Shown here one piece after another: positions 1-6,654 of a DNA stretch of 8,574 nucleotides. The translations under genes were made by a program, and so were the position numbers. How positions within the stretch are numbered: position 1 is the first letter of the stretch; each line of letters starts with the position of its first letter. This stretch comes from an uncultured Chthoniobacterales bacterium. GTDB taxonomy: Bacteria > Verrucomicrobiota > Verrucomicrobiia > Chthoniobacterales > UBA10450. The notes under the pieces are model-generated. The model saw only the letters and a program-made list of their open reading frames with translations. It was not told where the DNA came from and did not search any database. The DNA lies in assembly GCA_955652155.1 (NCBI GenBank), contig CATPAT010000047.1, positions 1 to 8,574 of the forward strand. Direction: 5' to 3'.

Positions 1-2078
1 AAACGCTCGGCCATTTCGTCGTCCGGCGGAAGAAGCAATGAGGCGAGGGAGATGTTGCCGATAATCGCGGTGAGAAGGTTGTTGAAATCGTGCGCGATGC
101 CGCCGGCGAGGAGCCCGAGTTGCTCGAGCGTCTCCGCTTTGCGACGCTCTGCTTCGGCCCGTTGCCGTGCAGTGATGTCGCGGAAAACGAGGACGACGCC
201 GGCGATTTCATTCTTGTTATCTCGAATGGGCGATGCCACCTGTTCGATCACGCGCTCGTTGCCGTCGCGCGAAGTCAAAGTGACGTTCTCGGGGAGATTT
301 AGCAAAATGGACTGCGCCTCGCTGCGATAGCCGCTCTTCTGCACTTTCGCTTGCGCGGCAAGATCGACAGTCACGTCAAAGACTGATTTCAACGGCTGGC
401 CGATCGCTTCTTTTGAGCTCCAGCCTGTCAATTTTTCCGCTTCGCTGTTCAGTATGATCACTTTGCCGTTTACGTCGGTCGTGATAACGCCGTCACCGAT
501 TGCGCGCAGAGTTACCGCGAGACTTTCCTTTTCAGCCGCGATTTGCTGTTCGAAACGTTTCCGCTCAGTCACGTCCCGCACCATCGCGACGTAGACCCGT
601 TGCTGATCGATGATCATTTCGCTCAACGACATTTCGACCGGGAAGGTGACGTGCTTACGTGTTCGGCCGAGAGCGAGGGTGCTGCCGCCGGTGCGACCCA
701 TGAGCTCGGTCCAGTTGCAAACGACCGGCTTCGAATCGTGTTCGCTTTCGTAACGCTTGGGGACGAGCCGAGTCAAATTGTGGCCGATCATTTCGTTGTC
801 GCGACAGCCGAACATTTTTTCCGCCGCCGGATTCATCGAGCGAATGACACCGCTGTCGTCGACCGTGATCATTCCGTCGAGGATGTTATCGATCACGGAA
901 CGAATGTGTGTTTCGGCGCCCTTGAGTTCCGAAAGCTGCCGGCGCACGAGAACAAAGCTGTAGCTGTTGGAAACCACCAGAAGGCTAACGGCAACGAGGG
1001 CGAGGAGGGCGAGCGCGGACGTGCGCAAAATCCTTTGGCGAGTGGCCGAACTTGCGCGCAGTTCATAATGAATCAGTTCGTTTTTCTCGAAATTCGTTAG
1101 CACTTGGCGGATGTCGGCCATCAGCGTTTCGCCCGATCCGATCAGTGCGAGCGCTTCGGTATCTTTGCCCGCGCGTTTGGCATCGATTTGTGGAACCGCC
1201 GATTTGTTAATCCAGCCCTCCACGCTGGAGCGAATTTCGGCCAGTAGCTCGGCTTGCGGTGGGGAATTCGCGACCAAAATCGAAAGGTAACCGTTGTAAG
1301 TGTAAAAATCCGTGACCGCGCGTTTGTAAGCTTCAACGAAACTGTTCTCGCCGGTGAGGAGATAGCCTTGCTTCTCTTTTTCCATTTCCACGACCGCGCG
1401 GTCCAGTTTGGGGAGGAAGTTCAAGATCTGGGCCGATTGAGTTGCCCATTCCTGATCGTGCATGCGTTGATTGAGTACGATCTGCTCTTCGTCCTGCAAC
1501 GATTGCAGAACTTCACGAGCTTGATTGAGGAGAGAATTGCCGAGCGCCGTTCCGGCTGGGTTCGTCTCGCTCTTGGTCGCAGTGCCTTTGGCTCGCCGGC
1601 GGGCGCTCATTTCCGGAGTCGCAACCGTGTCGAGCCATGTCTGAACGACTTCCTGAACCTTTATCACACGCTTGCGCTGTCGCGGATTTTCCAGAATCAG
1701 CGCGGTCAAATCGTCGATCCGCTCTTTAATCAGGTCGCGCTTCTTTTCGAAGGGCTCGATGTAGTTTTCGTTGGCACTCAAAAGATAACCGCGGTGGCCG
1801 CTTTCCAAACCGGCGATGTCGTTTTCGATCAAACTGCTTAGGCGCATCACTTCGATCGTATGGGTGCGGAGCGAGTCCTGGTAATGATCGCGCAGCGTCA
1901 CCAGCAAAAAAACGCCGACCAGAAAAATGATGACGATGACGCCGACTGTTGTTCCGGAGAGAAGCTTGAGATGAAAATGCCGTTGACTAAAAAGCCAGTC
2001 GGCGACGTGGCCGAAAATCGACCGGCGCCGTGCTTTGAGGCTATTTGGTACGGAGGCGTCGACCGACGGATCTACCAT
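1..2078 (-). CDS. Sensor histidine kinase with two CHASE3-like regions and two PAS domains (C-terminal catalytic part off the left edge)
   Basis: Reading the minus strand from the ATG at 2078 gives 692 uninterrupted codons running off the window. Residues 1-38 are a basic cytoplasmic start. About 43-62 is a membrane segment (VGVIVIIFLVGVFLLV). About 65-160 is a CHASE3-like extracytoplasmic region with the hallmark GHRGYLLSANENYIEPF at 94-110. About 220-305 is a second copy with KQGYLLTGENSFVEAY at 236-251. About 353-370 is the second membrane segment. PAS 1 is at about 388-505, ending MVRDVTERKR; PAS 2 is at about 516-638, ending VFRDITARQR. The dimerisation/phosphoacceptor helix has GGIAHDFNNLLTAIIGN at 659-675, so His663 is the likely phosphorylation site. 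The HATPase domain, and any receiver domain, lie beyond position 1. Its role is autophosphorylation in response to an unknown signal. It begins 76 bases after truA on the same strand. A TTG at 2090, four codons upstream in frame and 4 bases after GGGGAG, is a possible alternative start. Confidence 0.93.
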   Translation of the reverse strand, partial: MVDPSVDASVPNSLKARRRSIFGHVADWLFSQRHFHLKLLSGTTVGVIVIIFLVGVFLLVTLRDHYQDSLRTHTIEVMRLSSLIENDIAGLESGHRGYLLSANENYIEPFEKKRDLIKERIDDLTALILENPRQRKRVIKVQEVVQTWLDTVATPEMSARRRAKGTATKSETNPAGTALGNSLLNQAREVLQSLQDEEQIVLNQRMHDQEWATQSAQILNFLPKLDRAVVEMEKEKQGYLLTGENSFVEAYKRAVTDFYTYNGYLSILVANSPPQAELLAEIRSSVEGWINKSAVPQIDAKRAGKDTEALALIGSGETLMADIRQVLTNFEKNELIHYELRASSATRQRILRTSALALLALVAVSLLVVSNSYSFVLVRRQLSELKGAETHIRSVIDNILDGMITVDDSGVIRSMNPAAEKMFGCRDNEMIGHNLTRLVPKRYESEHDSKPVVCNWTELMGRTGGSTLALGRTRKHVTFPVEMSLSEMIIDQQRVYVAMVRDVTERKRFEQQIAAEKESLAVTLRAIGDGVITTDVNGKVIILNSEAEKLTGWSSKEAIGQPLKSVFDVTVDLAAQAKVQKSGYRSEAQSILLNLPENVTLTSRDGNERVIEQVASPIRDNKNEIAGVVLVFRDITARQRAEAERRKAETLEQLGLLAGGIAHDFNNLLTAIIGNISLASLLLPPDDEMAER

Positions 2079-2108
2079 AATTGCTATCAAGCAGCTCCCC
2101 TGCCACCC

Positions 2109-2129
2109 CGGTCGCTTGTATGCCGACCG
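2109..2129 (-). promoter_or_regulatory. Hairpin in the truA-kinase spacer
   Basis: A perfect 6-bp inverted repeat, CGGTCG and CGACCG, flanks a 9-base loop between the truA stop and the kinase start. On the minus strand it is followed by G-rich sequence (GGGGTGGCAGGGGAG), not a T run, so it is not a standard intrinsic terminator. It sits just upstream of the purine-rich stretch that may be the kinase ribosome binding site. It could modulate translation or simply be chance; only the repeat itself is seen. Confidence 0.25.
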
Positions 2130-2154
2130 AAGCCAGTCGAACCTCAAAGCAAAG

Positions 2155-2898
2155 TCAGTACCAAATTTTTACTAAGTACAGTCCCGTAGCTGGTGCGACA
2201 TAGCGGAAACCATCGGCGCGCCCGGACTTCAAGCGTATGGCGATTTCCGCCGGATCCATTTTATCACTGGCCACTCGCACCATCGCGCCGACCATTAGGC
2301 GCACCATTTTGTAAAGAAAGCCGTCGCCCGCGACGTCGATTCTGACACGCGGTCCGGATTTCCGAACTCGAACCGACCGAATTGTGCGGGTGGTATCCTT
2401 TTCTTTTCCGCCGCGATTGGCCGCAAACGCCACAAAATCGTGCTTGCCGACGAAGTTCTCTCCAGCCGCGCTCAAAAGATCGAGATCGAGCGGTGACGGA
2501 ATGTGCCACGCCCGGTCCACCTCAAGTGGCGGTAGAATTGGTCCCATCCAAATTCGGTAGCGATAAAGTTTTCCGATCGCTGAAAACCTGGCATGAAAAT
2601 TCTCAGACACACATCGGCAGTCCAAGACTCGAATCGAAGCTGGCAAAATCGCGTTCAGCGCGTGTGCTAAACGCTCGACCGATAGACGCCGATCCGCGAG
2701 ATCGACGTGGGCGCATTGCGCAAGCGCGTGAACACCCGTATCCGTTCGTCCCGCGCCGTGAACGCGAACGCGCTGGCCACTGATCTTATGGAGTGCGCGC
2801 TCGAGTTGGTCCTGAGCTGTCTTGCCATGCGTCTGGCTCTGCCAGCCGGCGAAGGCCGCCCCGTCGTAGGCAACGGTTAACTTAAGCCGCGGCGACAT
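2155..2898 (-). CDS. truA: tRNA pseudouridine synthase A
   Basis: A 247-residue protein of the usual TruA length. The family isomerises uridines 38-40 in the anticodon stem-loop of many tRNAs to pseudouridine. The catalytic loop is clear: GAGRTDTGVHALAQ at 48-61 contains the nucleophile Asp53 after Arg51. Other family blocks are YDGAAFAGWQ at 11-20, FHARFSAIGKLYRYRI at 101-116 with the conserved active-site tyrosine in the YRY run, GKHDFVAFA at 151-159, GDGFLYKMVRLMVG at 191-204, and the closing APATGLYLVKIWY. The ATG at 2898 puts the first beta strand (LKLTVAYDG) immediately at the N terminus, as expected. It starts 5 bases after the ruvX stop, so it is probably cotranscribed and perhaps translationally coupled; the nearest AGGA lies about 17 bases upstream, inside ruvX. 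Confidence 0.97.
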   Translation of the reverse strand: MSPRLKLTVAYDGAAFAGWQSQTHGKTAQDQLERALHKISGQRVRVHGAGRTDTGVHALAQCAHVDLADRRLSVERLAHALNAILPASIRVLDCRCVSENFHARFSAIGKLYRYRIWMGPILPPLEVDRAWHIPSPLDLDLLSAAGENFVGKHDFVAFAANRGGKEKDTTRTIRSVRVRKSGPRVRIDVAGDGFLYKMVRLMVGAMVRVASDKMDPAEIAIRLKSGRADGFRYVAPATGLYLVKIWY

Positions 2899-2903
2899 GT
2901 CGA

Positions 2904-3341
2904 TCAGCCAGGAAGTCCTTTTGCCGCTGTGCCCGCGCTTTCGCGGTCAAGGTAGCTTTGCAAAATCATTTGGGCGGCGACTTGGTCGACAAACTTACGC
3001 GTCTGGTGCGTTTTTTTCCCGGCGTCTCTGAGGGCGCGATTTGCAGCAACCGTCGTTAGTCGCTCGTCCCAGGTTTCGATCGGACAACGGAGCTGGGCGC
3101 GAAGTTTGTCAGCGAATTCCAACGCTTCGTTTGCGGCTATTCCAATCTCTCCGCTCATCTGTCGCGGAATTCCGATCACGACTTTGTCGATCTTTCGATC
3201 GTGCACGATCGCCGCAATACGTTTCACGGAGTCTTTGTTCGCTGGAATTGTCTCGAGCGGGTGCGCTAAGAAGCGGAGCTCATCCGAAATCGCCAGACCA
3301 ATCCGCGCTCGACCGAAATCGATCCCCAAAATCGGATTCAT
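2904..3341 (-). CDS. ruvX: YqgF/RuvX family putative pre-16S rRNA nuclease / Holliday junction resolvase-like protein
   Basis: A 145-residue protein with the RNase H-like fold signature of the YqgF family. It opens with ILGIDFGRARIGLAISD (4-20), where Asp8 is the first acidic metal ligand. KVVIGIPRQMSGEIG at 53-67 matches the family VGLP...G loop. WDERLTT at 91-97 supplies Glu93, and FVDQVAAQMILQSYLD at 117-132 supplies Asp119, so all three expected acidic residues are present. Members have been linked to 5' processing of 16S rRNA in E. coli and were first predicted as Holliday junction resolvases; the sequence cannot decide between these roles. The gene begins 5 bases after the mannose-1-phosphate guanylyltransferase stop and ends 5 bases before truA, so the three probably form one transcript. 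Only a poorly placed GGAG, about 14 bases upstream, precedes the ATG. Confidence 0.95.
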   Translation of the reverse strand: MNPILGIDFGRARIGLAISDELRFLAHPLETIPANKDSVKRIAAIVHDRKIDKVVIGIPRQMSGEIGIAANEALEFADKLRAQLRCPIETWDERLTTVAANRALRDAGKKTHQTRKFVDQVAAQMILQSYLDRESAGTAAKGLPG

Positions 3342-3346
3342 TTGGA

Positions 3347-4417
3347 CTACTGCAGCTCCGGCGGCAACGTCCCGACTAGATTTTTGATCTTCTCAGCCTG
3401 GTGCCGATGACAAATCAAAATCGCATCGCCGGTCCGAACGACGATCAAATTATGCACGCCGAGCAGCGCGACTGTTGTCTCGCCGTCGTTGAAGATAATG
3501 TTATCGCTGGAATCGAGCGCGGTCAGCGCGCCGTTGGCCGCATTCCCGTGTTCGTCTTTTTTGAAATAGCGTGCCACCGCCTGCCAGCTTCCGACATCGT
3601 CCCAATCGAAACTCGCTTCGACCACTAAAACGTGTTCGGCTTTTTCCATGATCGCGTAATCGAACGAAATTCGCGGCAACTTAGCGAAACGTTCATGCAA
3701 AATTTTGTCGAGATCTTTCGGAGACCGGACTTGCGAGATGAAGTCGGCCAATTCCGGGGCGTGGCGATTAAATTCGCTCAGGACAGTTGGCACCGACCAG
3801 ACAAACATTCCCGCGTTCCAGCGAAAATTTCCTTTTCGCAAAAACGACTCGGCCAGATCGACATTTGGTTTTTCGCGAAAGCGGACGACGCGGTGGACAG
3901 CGATTTTTCCGTCGCTGCGCAGTCGCACTGGCTCACCTTGCTCGATGTAACCGAAACCGGGGCACGCCCAGGTCGGTTTGATTCCAATCGTTACCAGCGC
4001 GCCCGTTTCCTCCGCGGCCGCAGCCGCGGTGTTCATTGTTTCTTGAAATGCGGCGCGATCGGCAATGACGTGATCCGCTGGAAACGCCAACATCGTTGCC
4101 GAATGATCGCGAGCTGCGACCCAGCCGGCGCCGAGCGCGACGGCCGCCGCGGTGTCGCGCTTGGCCGGTTCCGCGATGATATTTTGCTTTGGAAAACCTT
4201 CGAGCAAATCGCGAACCCCTTTCTCCTGTTCAATATTGGTAAGAATGAGAATGCGCTCGGTCGGAACAAAGCCCTCCAGGCGCGCGACCGTCTCCTCGAG
4301 CAAAGTTCGTTCGGAAACGAGACGCAACAATTGCTTGGGACGATTTCGCCGGCTCAACGGCCAAAAACGCTCACCGCTGCCGCCGGCAAGAATGAGCGCA
4401 TAAATCGGATTCGACAT
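3347..4417 (-). CDS. manC: Mannose-1-phosphate guanylyltransferase (GDP-mannose pyrophosphorylase), single-domain form
   Basis: A 356-residue nucleotidyltransferase making GDP-mannose from GTP and mannose 1-phosphate, the sugar donor for surface polysaccharides and glycoconjugates. The GTP-binding signature is LILAGGSGERFWPLSR at 8-23, followed by RPKQLL at 26-31. EPAKRDTAAAVALGA at 83-97, FPADHVI at 112-118, the sugar-binding GFGYIEQG at 154-161, FREKPN at 180-185, NAGMFVW at 201-207, SFDYAIMEKA at 251-260 and FDWDDVGSW at 270-278 all match the family. It ends shortly after a partial left-handed-helix-like segment (about 300-345) and lacks the C-terminal phosphomannose isomerase cupin of ~470-residue ManC/AlgA enzymes, so it should be monofunctional. 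The ATG at 4417 is preferred because it places the Rossmann strand at residue 5. A TTG at 4432 would add five residues (LAASD, read as MAASD). Neither has a clear Shine-Dalgarno sequence. It is first in the manC-ruvX-truA run and divergent from the small membrane protein gene at 4501. Confidence 0.95.
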   Translation of the reverse strand: MSNPIYALILAGGSGERFWPLSRRNRPKQLLRLVSERTLLEETVARLEGFVPTERILILTNIEQEKGVRDLLEGFPKQNIIAEPAKRDTAAAVALGAGWVAARDHSATMLAFPADHVIADRAAFQETMNTAAAAAEETGALVTIGIKPTWACPGFGYIEQGEPVRLRSDGKIAVHRVVRFREKPNVDLAESFLRKGNFRWNAGMFVWSVPTVLSEFNRHAPELADFISQVRSPKDLDKILHERFAKLPRISFDYAIMEKAEHVLVVEASFDWDDVGSWQAVARYFKKDEHGNAANGALTALDSSDNIIFNDGETTVALLGVHNLIVVRTGDAILICHRHQAEKIKNLVGTLPPELQ

Positions 4418-4500
4418 GTCAGAAGCTGCCAATAGCGGAGATCACGCCAGCACGCAGATTTTCCCGTTTCTTTTTCTTGAACCGGACTTATTAGTAGCCG

Positions 4501-4803
4501 ATGTCTCTCTCGGTATCCATTCCAAAAACGGGCGACCAGATTCCGCTGGATAATTTGCTCACGTTCACGCGCACTGCGTTTGGACTTGGAATCGGAATGC
4601 TGGTTGCGGACAAAATCAAACGGCCAGCCCGACAGACGGCCGCCATCGCGTTAATGTCGGTCGGCGCTTTGGCTGCGCTCCCGTTTCTGGTCAGAATCGC
4701 GCTCGAGCGGATTAACCGTCCGGAATCGGAACGCGGCAGCCGCGCGCGCTTGCGTTCCATTCGCGGCGATTCGGGTTATTCCACCGAGACCGATGTTTAT
4801 TAA
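4501..4803 (+). CDS. Small predicted membrane protein of unknown function
   Basis: A 100-residue ORF that I do not recognise as a named family. About 25-37 is a short hydrophobic stretch (TAFGLGIGMLVAD). After a basic linker (KIKRPARQ) comes a stronger membrane segment at about 46-67 (TAAIALMSVGALAALPFLV). The tail at 70-100 is charged and arginine/serine-rich, ending TETDVY. This suggests one or two membrane passes with a basic cytoplasmic tail. The reading frame fills the space between divergent manC and the 4806-4952 repeat, and its bases look like the flanking genes, which supports a real gene. No clear Shine-Dalgarno sequence precedes the ATG, but that is also true of most genes here. 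An overlapping minus-strand ORF (4491-4760) is judged its shadow. Function cannot be inferred from the neighbours. Confidence 0.65.
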   Translation: MSLSVSIPKTGDQIPLDNLLTFTRTAFGLGIGMLVADKIKRPARQTAAIALMSVGALAALPFLVRIALERINRPESERGSRARLRSIRGDSGYSTETDVY

Positions 4804-4805
4804 TT

Positions 4806-4952
4806 GGTAGGGGCGGTTGATTCGCTCGCTTCCCGCTCACTCACCCTCTCGGGCTTTCCCGTCCATGTCGCTCGGTCCCCGCCGGCTCCATTCACCGAGC
4901 CGATCCGAGCCGGATTGGCGTTCGCGGGCGATTGGGGTCAATCGGCCCTACC
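4806..4952. repeat. Intergenic inverted-repeat element, possible REP/MITE-like unit
   Basis: The spacer between the small membrane gene and the carboxyltransferase is rich in inverted repeats. The outer arms are GGTAGGGGCGGTTGA (4806-4820) and the reverse complement of TCAATCGGCCCTACC (4938-4952), matching at 13 of 15 bases. Inside the right arm, CGATTG and CAATCG (4929-4944) form a perfect 6-bp stem on a GGGT loop. GGG at 4926-4928 and CCC at 4946-4948 can extend it past one bulged base. Two further internal inverted pairs are CTCGGT/ACCGAG (4871-4899) and CCGGCTC/GAGCCGG (4882-4913), and CCGAGCCG occurs twice ten bases apart (4895 and 4905). The terminal symmetry resembles a short non-coding interspersed element. 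Whether it recurs in the genome cannot be seen from one copy. Confidence 0.4.
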
Positions 4953-4999
4953 GGAACGCTTGATTCGGTCGCCTTCGCGGATTAAACCCTCCTTCGCAC

Positions 5000-6631
5000 A
5001 TGGCCCGAACAGCGACACCCTCCGATGAGCCGTTGCGCGATTTTTGTCGCGAAGTTTTGAAGCAGGAAGCGCTCCTGCGGCAGGGCGGCGGGAAAGCCGG
5101 ACTCGAGCGGCAACGCAAGCTCGGTCGCCTGCCGGCGCGGGAACGAATCGCTCAGCTTCTCGACAAAGACGCGCAATTCTTCGAGATCGGCCTCTGGGCG
5201 GCTTACAAAATGTACGAAGAGTGGGGGAACATTGTCGCCGCCGGAACGGTCGCCGGCATCGGAAACGTTTCGGGCGTTCCTTGCATGATCATCGCGAACG
5301 ACGCGAGCGTGAAAGCGGGCGCGTTCTTTCCTGCGACTGTTAAAAAACTTTTGCGCGCGCAGCGAATCGCTTTCGAATGTTCGCTCCCAATTATTTATCT
5401 GGTCGATTCGGCCGGCGTCTTTTTGCCGATGCAGGACGAGATTTTTCCGGACGAAGACGATTTCGGCCGGATTTTTCGAAATAATTCGGTCATTTCCGCG
5501 GCGGGAATTCCGCAGTTCGCGGCGATCATGGGGAACTGTGTTGCGGGCGGGGCTTATCTGCCCGTTCTCTGCGACAAAATTTTGATGACCGAAGGCAGCG
5601 GACTCTATCTGGCCGGCCCGTCGCTGGTTAAAGCCGCCATTGGTCAGGTTGTCGATCAAGAAGAACTTGGCGGCGCGAAAATGCATTCGGAAATCAGCGG
5701 CACGGTCGATTTCTACGAGAAAAGCGATGAGTCGTGCTTGAAACGCCTGCGTTCTCTGGTGGCGCTTCTGCCTGAGGCGCAGCGCGCAGCCGATCGCAAG
5801 ATCGAGATCAAAGGTTCTAACTCGGCAAAGAGTCCCGACACGGTTTACGATCTCGTCAGTCTCGATGGTCAGAAGAATTACGACGTGCGGGATCTGCTTG
5901 CGACGATCGTCGATTCAAATTCGGTCGACGAATACAAGGCCGATTATGGCAAGACATTGGTGACGGCTTACGCGCGCATCGCCGGTCAGCCCGTCGGAAT
6001 CGTCGCGAGTCAACGGTTACAAGTGCGCACGAAAAAGGAAGGAATCCAGATGGGCGGCGTCATCTATTCCGACAGCGCTGACAAAGCCGCGCGTTTCGTG
6101 ATGGATTGCAATCAAGACGGACTGCCGATCATTTTTTTCCAGGACGTGACCGGGTTCATGGTCGGTCGCGACGCGGAGCAAAGCGGGATCATTCGCAGTG
6201 GTGCGAAACTGGTAAACGCAGTCAGCAACTCAGTCGTGCCGAAAATCACGGTGGTGGTGGGCGGTTCGTTCGGCGCGGGCAACTACGCGCTTTGCGGCAA
6301 GGCGTACGACCCGCGATTCATTGTGGCGTGGCCGCCTGCGCGTTACGCCGTGATGGGGGCGGCCCAGGCCTCGGACACTGTTTTTTCCATTCTCGCGCGG
6401 GCCCGTGATCGTGGTGACAAAAAGGCGTCGCATGAAGAACTCGACGAGCTCCGTAAAAAAGTGAAACAGAATTACGAAGAACAAACCGACATTCGTTACG
6501 GCGCGGCGCGCGGTTGGGTCGACGCGATCGTTCAACCGCACGAAACGCGGGAGGCGTTGGTTCAGTTGCTCGAATATGTCTCTCGTCCGACGCCGACAGC
6601 GCGCTTCCACACCGGTGTCATTCAAGTTTAA
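5000..6631 (+). CDS. Acyl-CoA carboxylase carboxyltransferase (beta) subunit, methylcrotonyl-CoA carboxylase-like
   Basis: A 543-residue, full-length carboxyltransferase subunit of a biotin-dependent acyl-CoA carboxylase, which moves carboxylate from carboxybiotin to an acyl-CoA. The N-terminal crotonase-fold domain has GRLPARERIAQLLD at 42-55, LVDSAGVFLPMQDEIFPDEDDFGRIF at 134-159 (broken here as LVDSAGVFLPMQ and the acidic run DEIFPDEDDFGRIF), GNCVAGGAYLPVLCDKILM at 178-196, and LAGPSLVKAAIGQVV at 204-218. The C-terminal domain has GFMVGRDAEQSGIIRSGAK at 385-403 and GGSFGAGNYALCGKAYDPRF at 421-440, with the oxyanion-type glycines retained. The QDE-FP-D-DFGRIF block and NYALCGKAYDPRF resemble methylcrotonyl-CoA carboxylase beta more than propionyl-CoA carboxylase beta. 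Geranyl-CoA carboxylase and other members are not excluded. It needs a biotin carboxylase/BCCP alpha subunit, which is absent here. The crotonase at 6655 lies 23 bases downstream, probably in the same operon. No Shine-Dalgarno sequence is visible before the ATG. Confidence 0.93.
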   Translation: MARTATPSDEPLRDFCREVLKQEALLRQGGGKAGLERQRKLGRLPARERIAQLLDKDAQFFEIGLWAAYKMYEEWGNIVAAGTVAGIGNVSGVPCMIIANDASVKAGAFFPATVKKLLRAQRIAFECSLPIIYLVDSAGVFLPMQDEIFPDEDDFGRIFRNNSVISAAGIPQFAAIMGNCVAGGAYLPVLCDKILMTEGSGLYLAGPSLVKAAIGQVVDQEELGGAKMHSEISGTVDFYEKSDESCLKRLRSLVALLPEAQRAADRKIEIKGSNSAKSPDTVYDLVSLDGQKNYDVRDLLATIVDSNSVDEYKADYGKTLVTAYARIAGQPVGIVASQRLQVRTKKEGIQMGGVIYSDSADKAARFVMDCNQDGLPIIFFQDVTGFMVGRDAEQSGIIRSGAKLVNAVSNSVVPKITVVVGGSFGAGNYALCGKAYDPRFIVAWPPARYAVMGAAQASDTVFSILARARDRGDKKASHEELDELRKKVKQNYEEQTDIRYGAARGWVDAIVQPHETREALVQLLEYVSRPTPTARFHTGVIQV

Positions 6632-6654
6632 TGCTAATCGCTGACCTCTGATTT

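Noticed and set aside
543..1841. Long plus-strand ORFs (543-1100 and 1254-1841)
   Set aside because: They lie antisense to the sensor kinase, whose minus-strand frame is continuous and carries clear CHASE3, PAS and H-box motifs. The plus-strand translations have no recognisable domain.
3632..4435. Plus-strand ORF of 267 codons
   Set aside because: It is antisense to the mannose-1-phosphate guanylyltransferase, whose motifs are unambiguous; the ORF is a by-product of GC-rich codon use.
4434..4500. Divergent promoter between manC and the small membrane gene
   Set aside because: A promoter is likely by position, but no -35/-10 pair with acceptable spacing could be read on either strand.
4804..5028. 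Plus-strand 74-codon ORF in the spacer
   Set aside because: It spans the inverted-repeat region and overlaps the carboxyltransferase start. Its composition is proline/serine-rich without a pattern, so it is probably not translated.
4982..5686. Minus-strand ORF of 234 codons
   Set aside because: It is the shadow of the carboxyltransferase N-terminal domain and shows no coherent motif.
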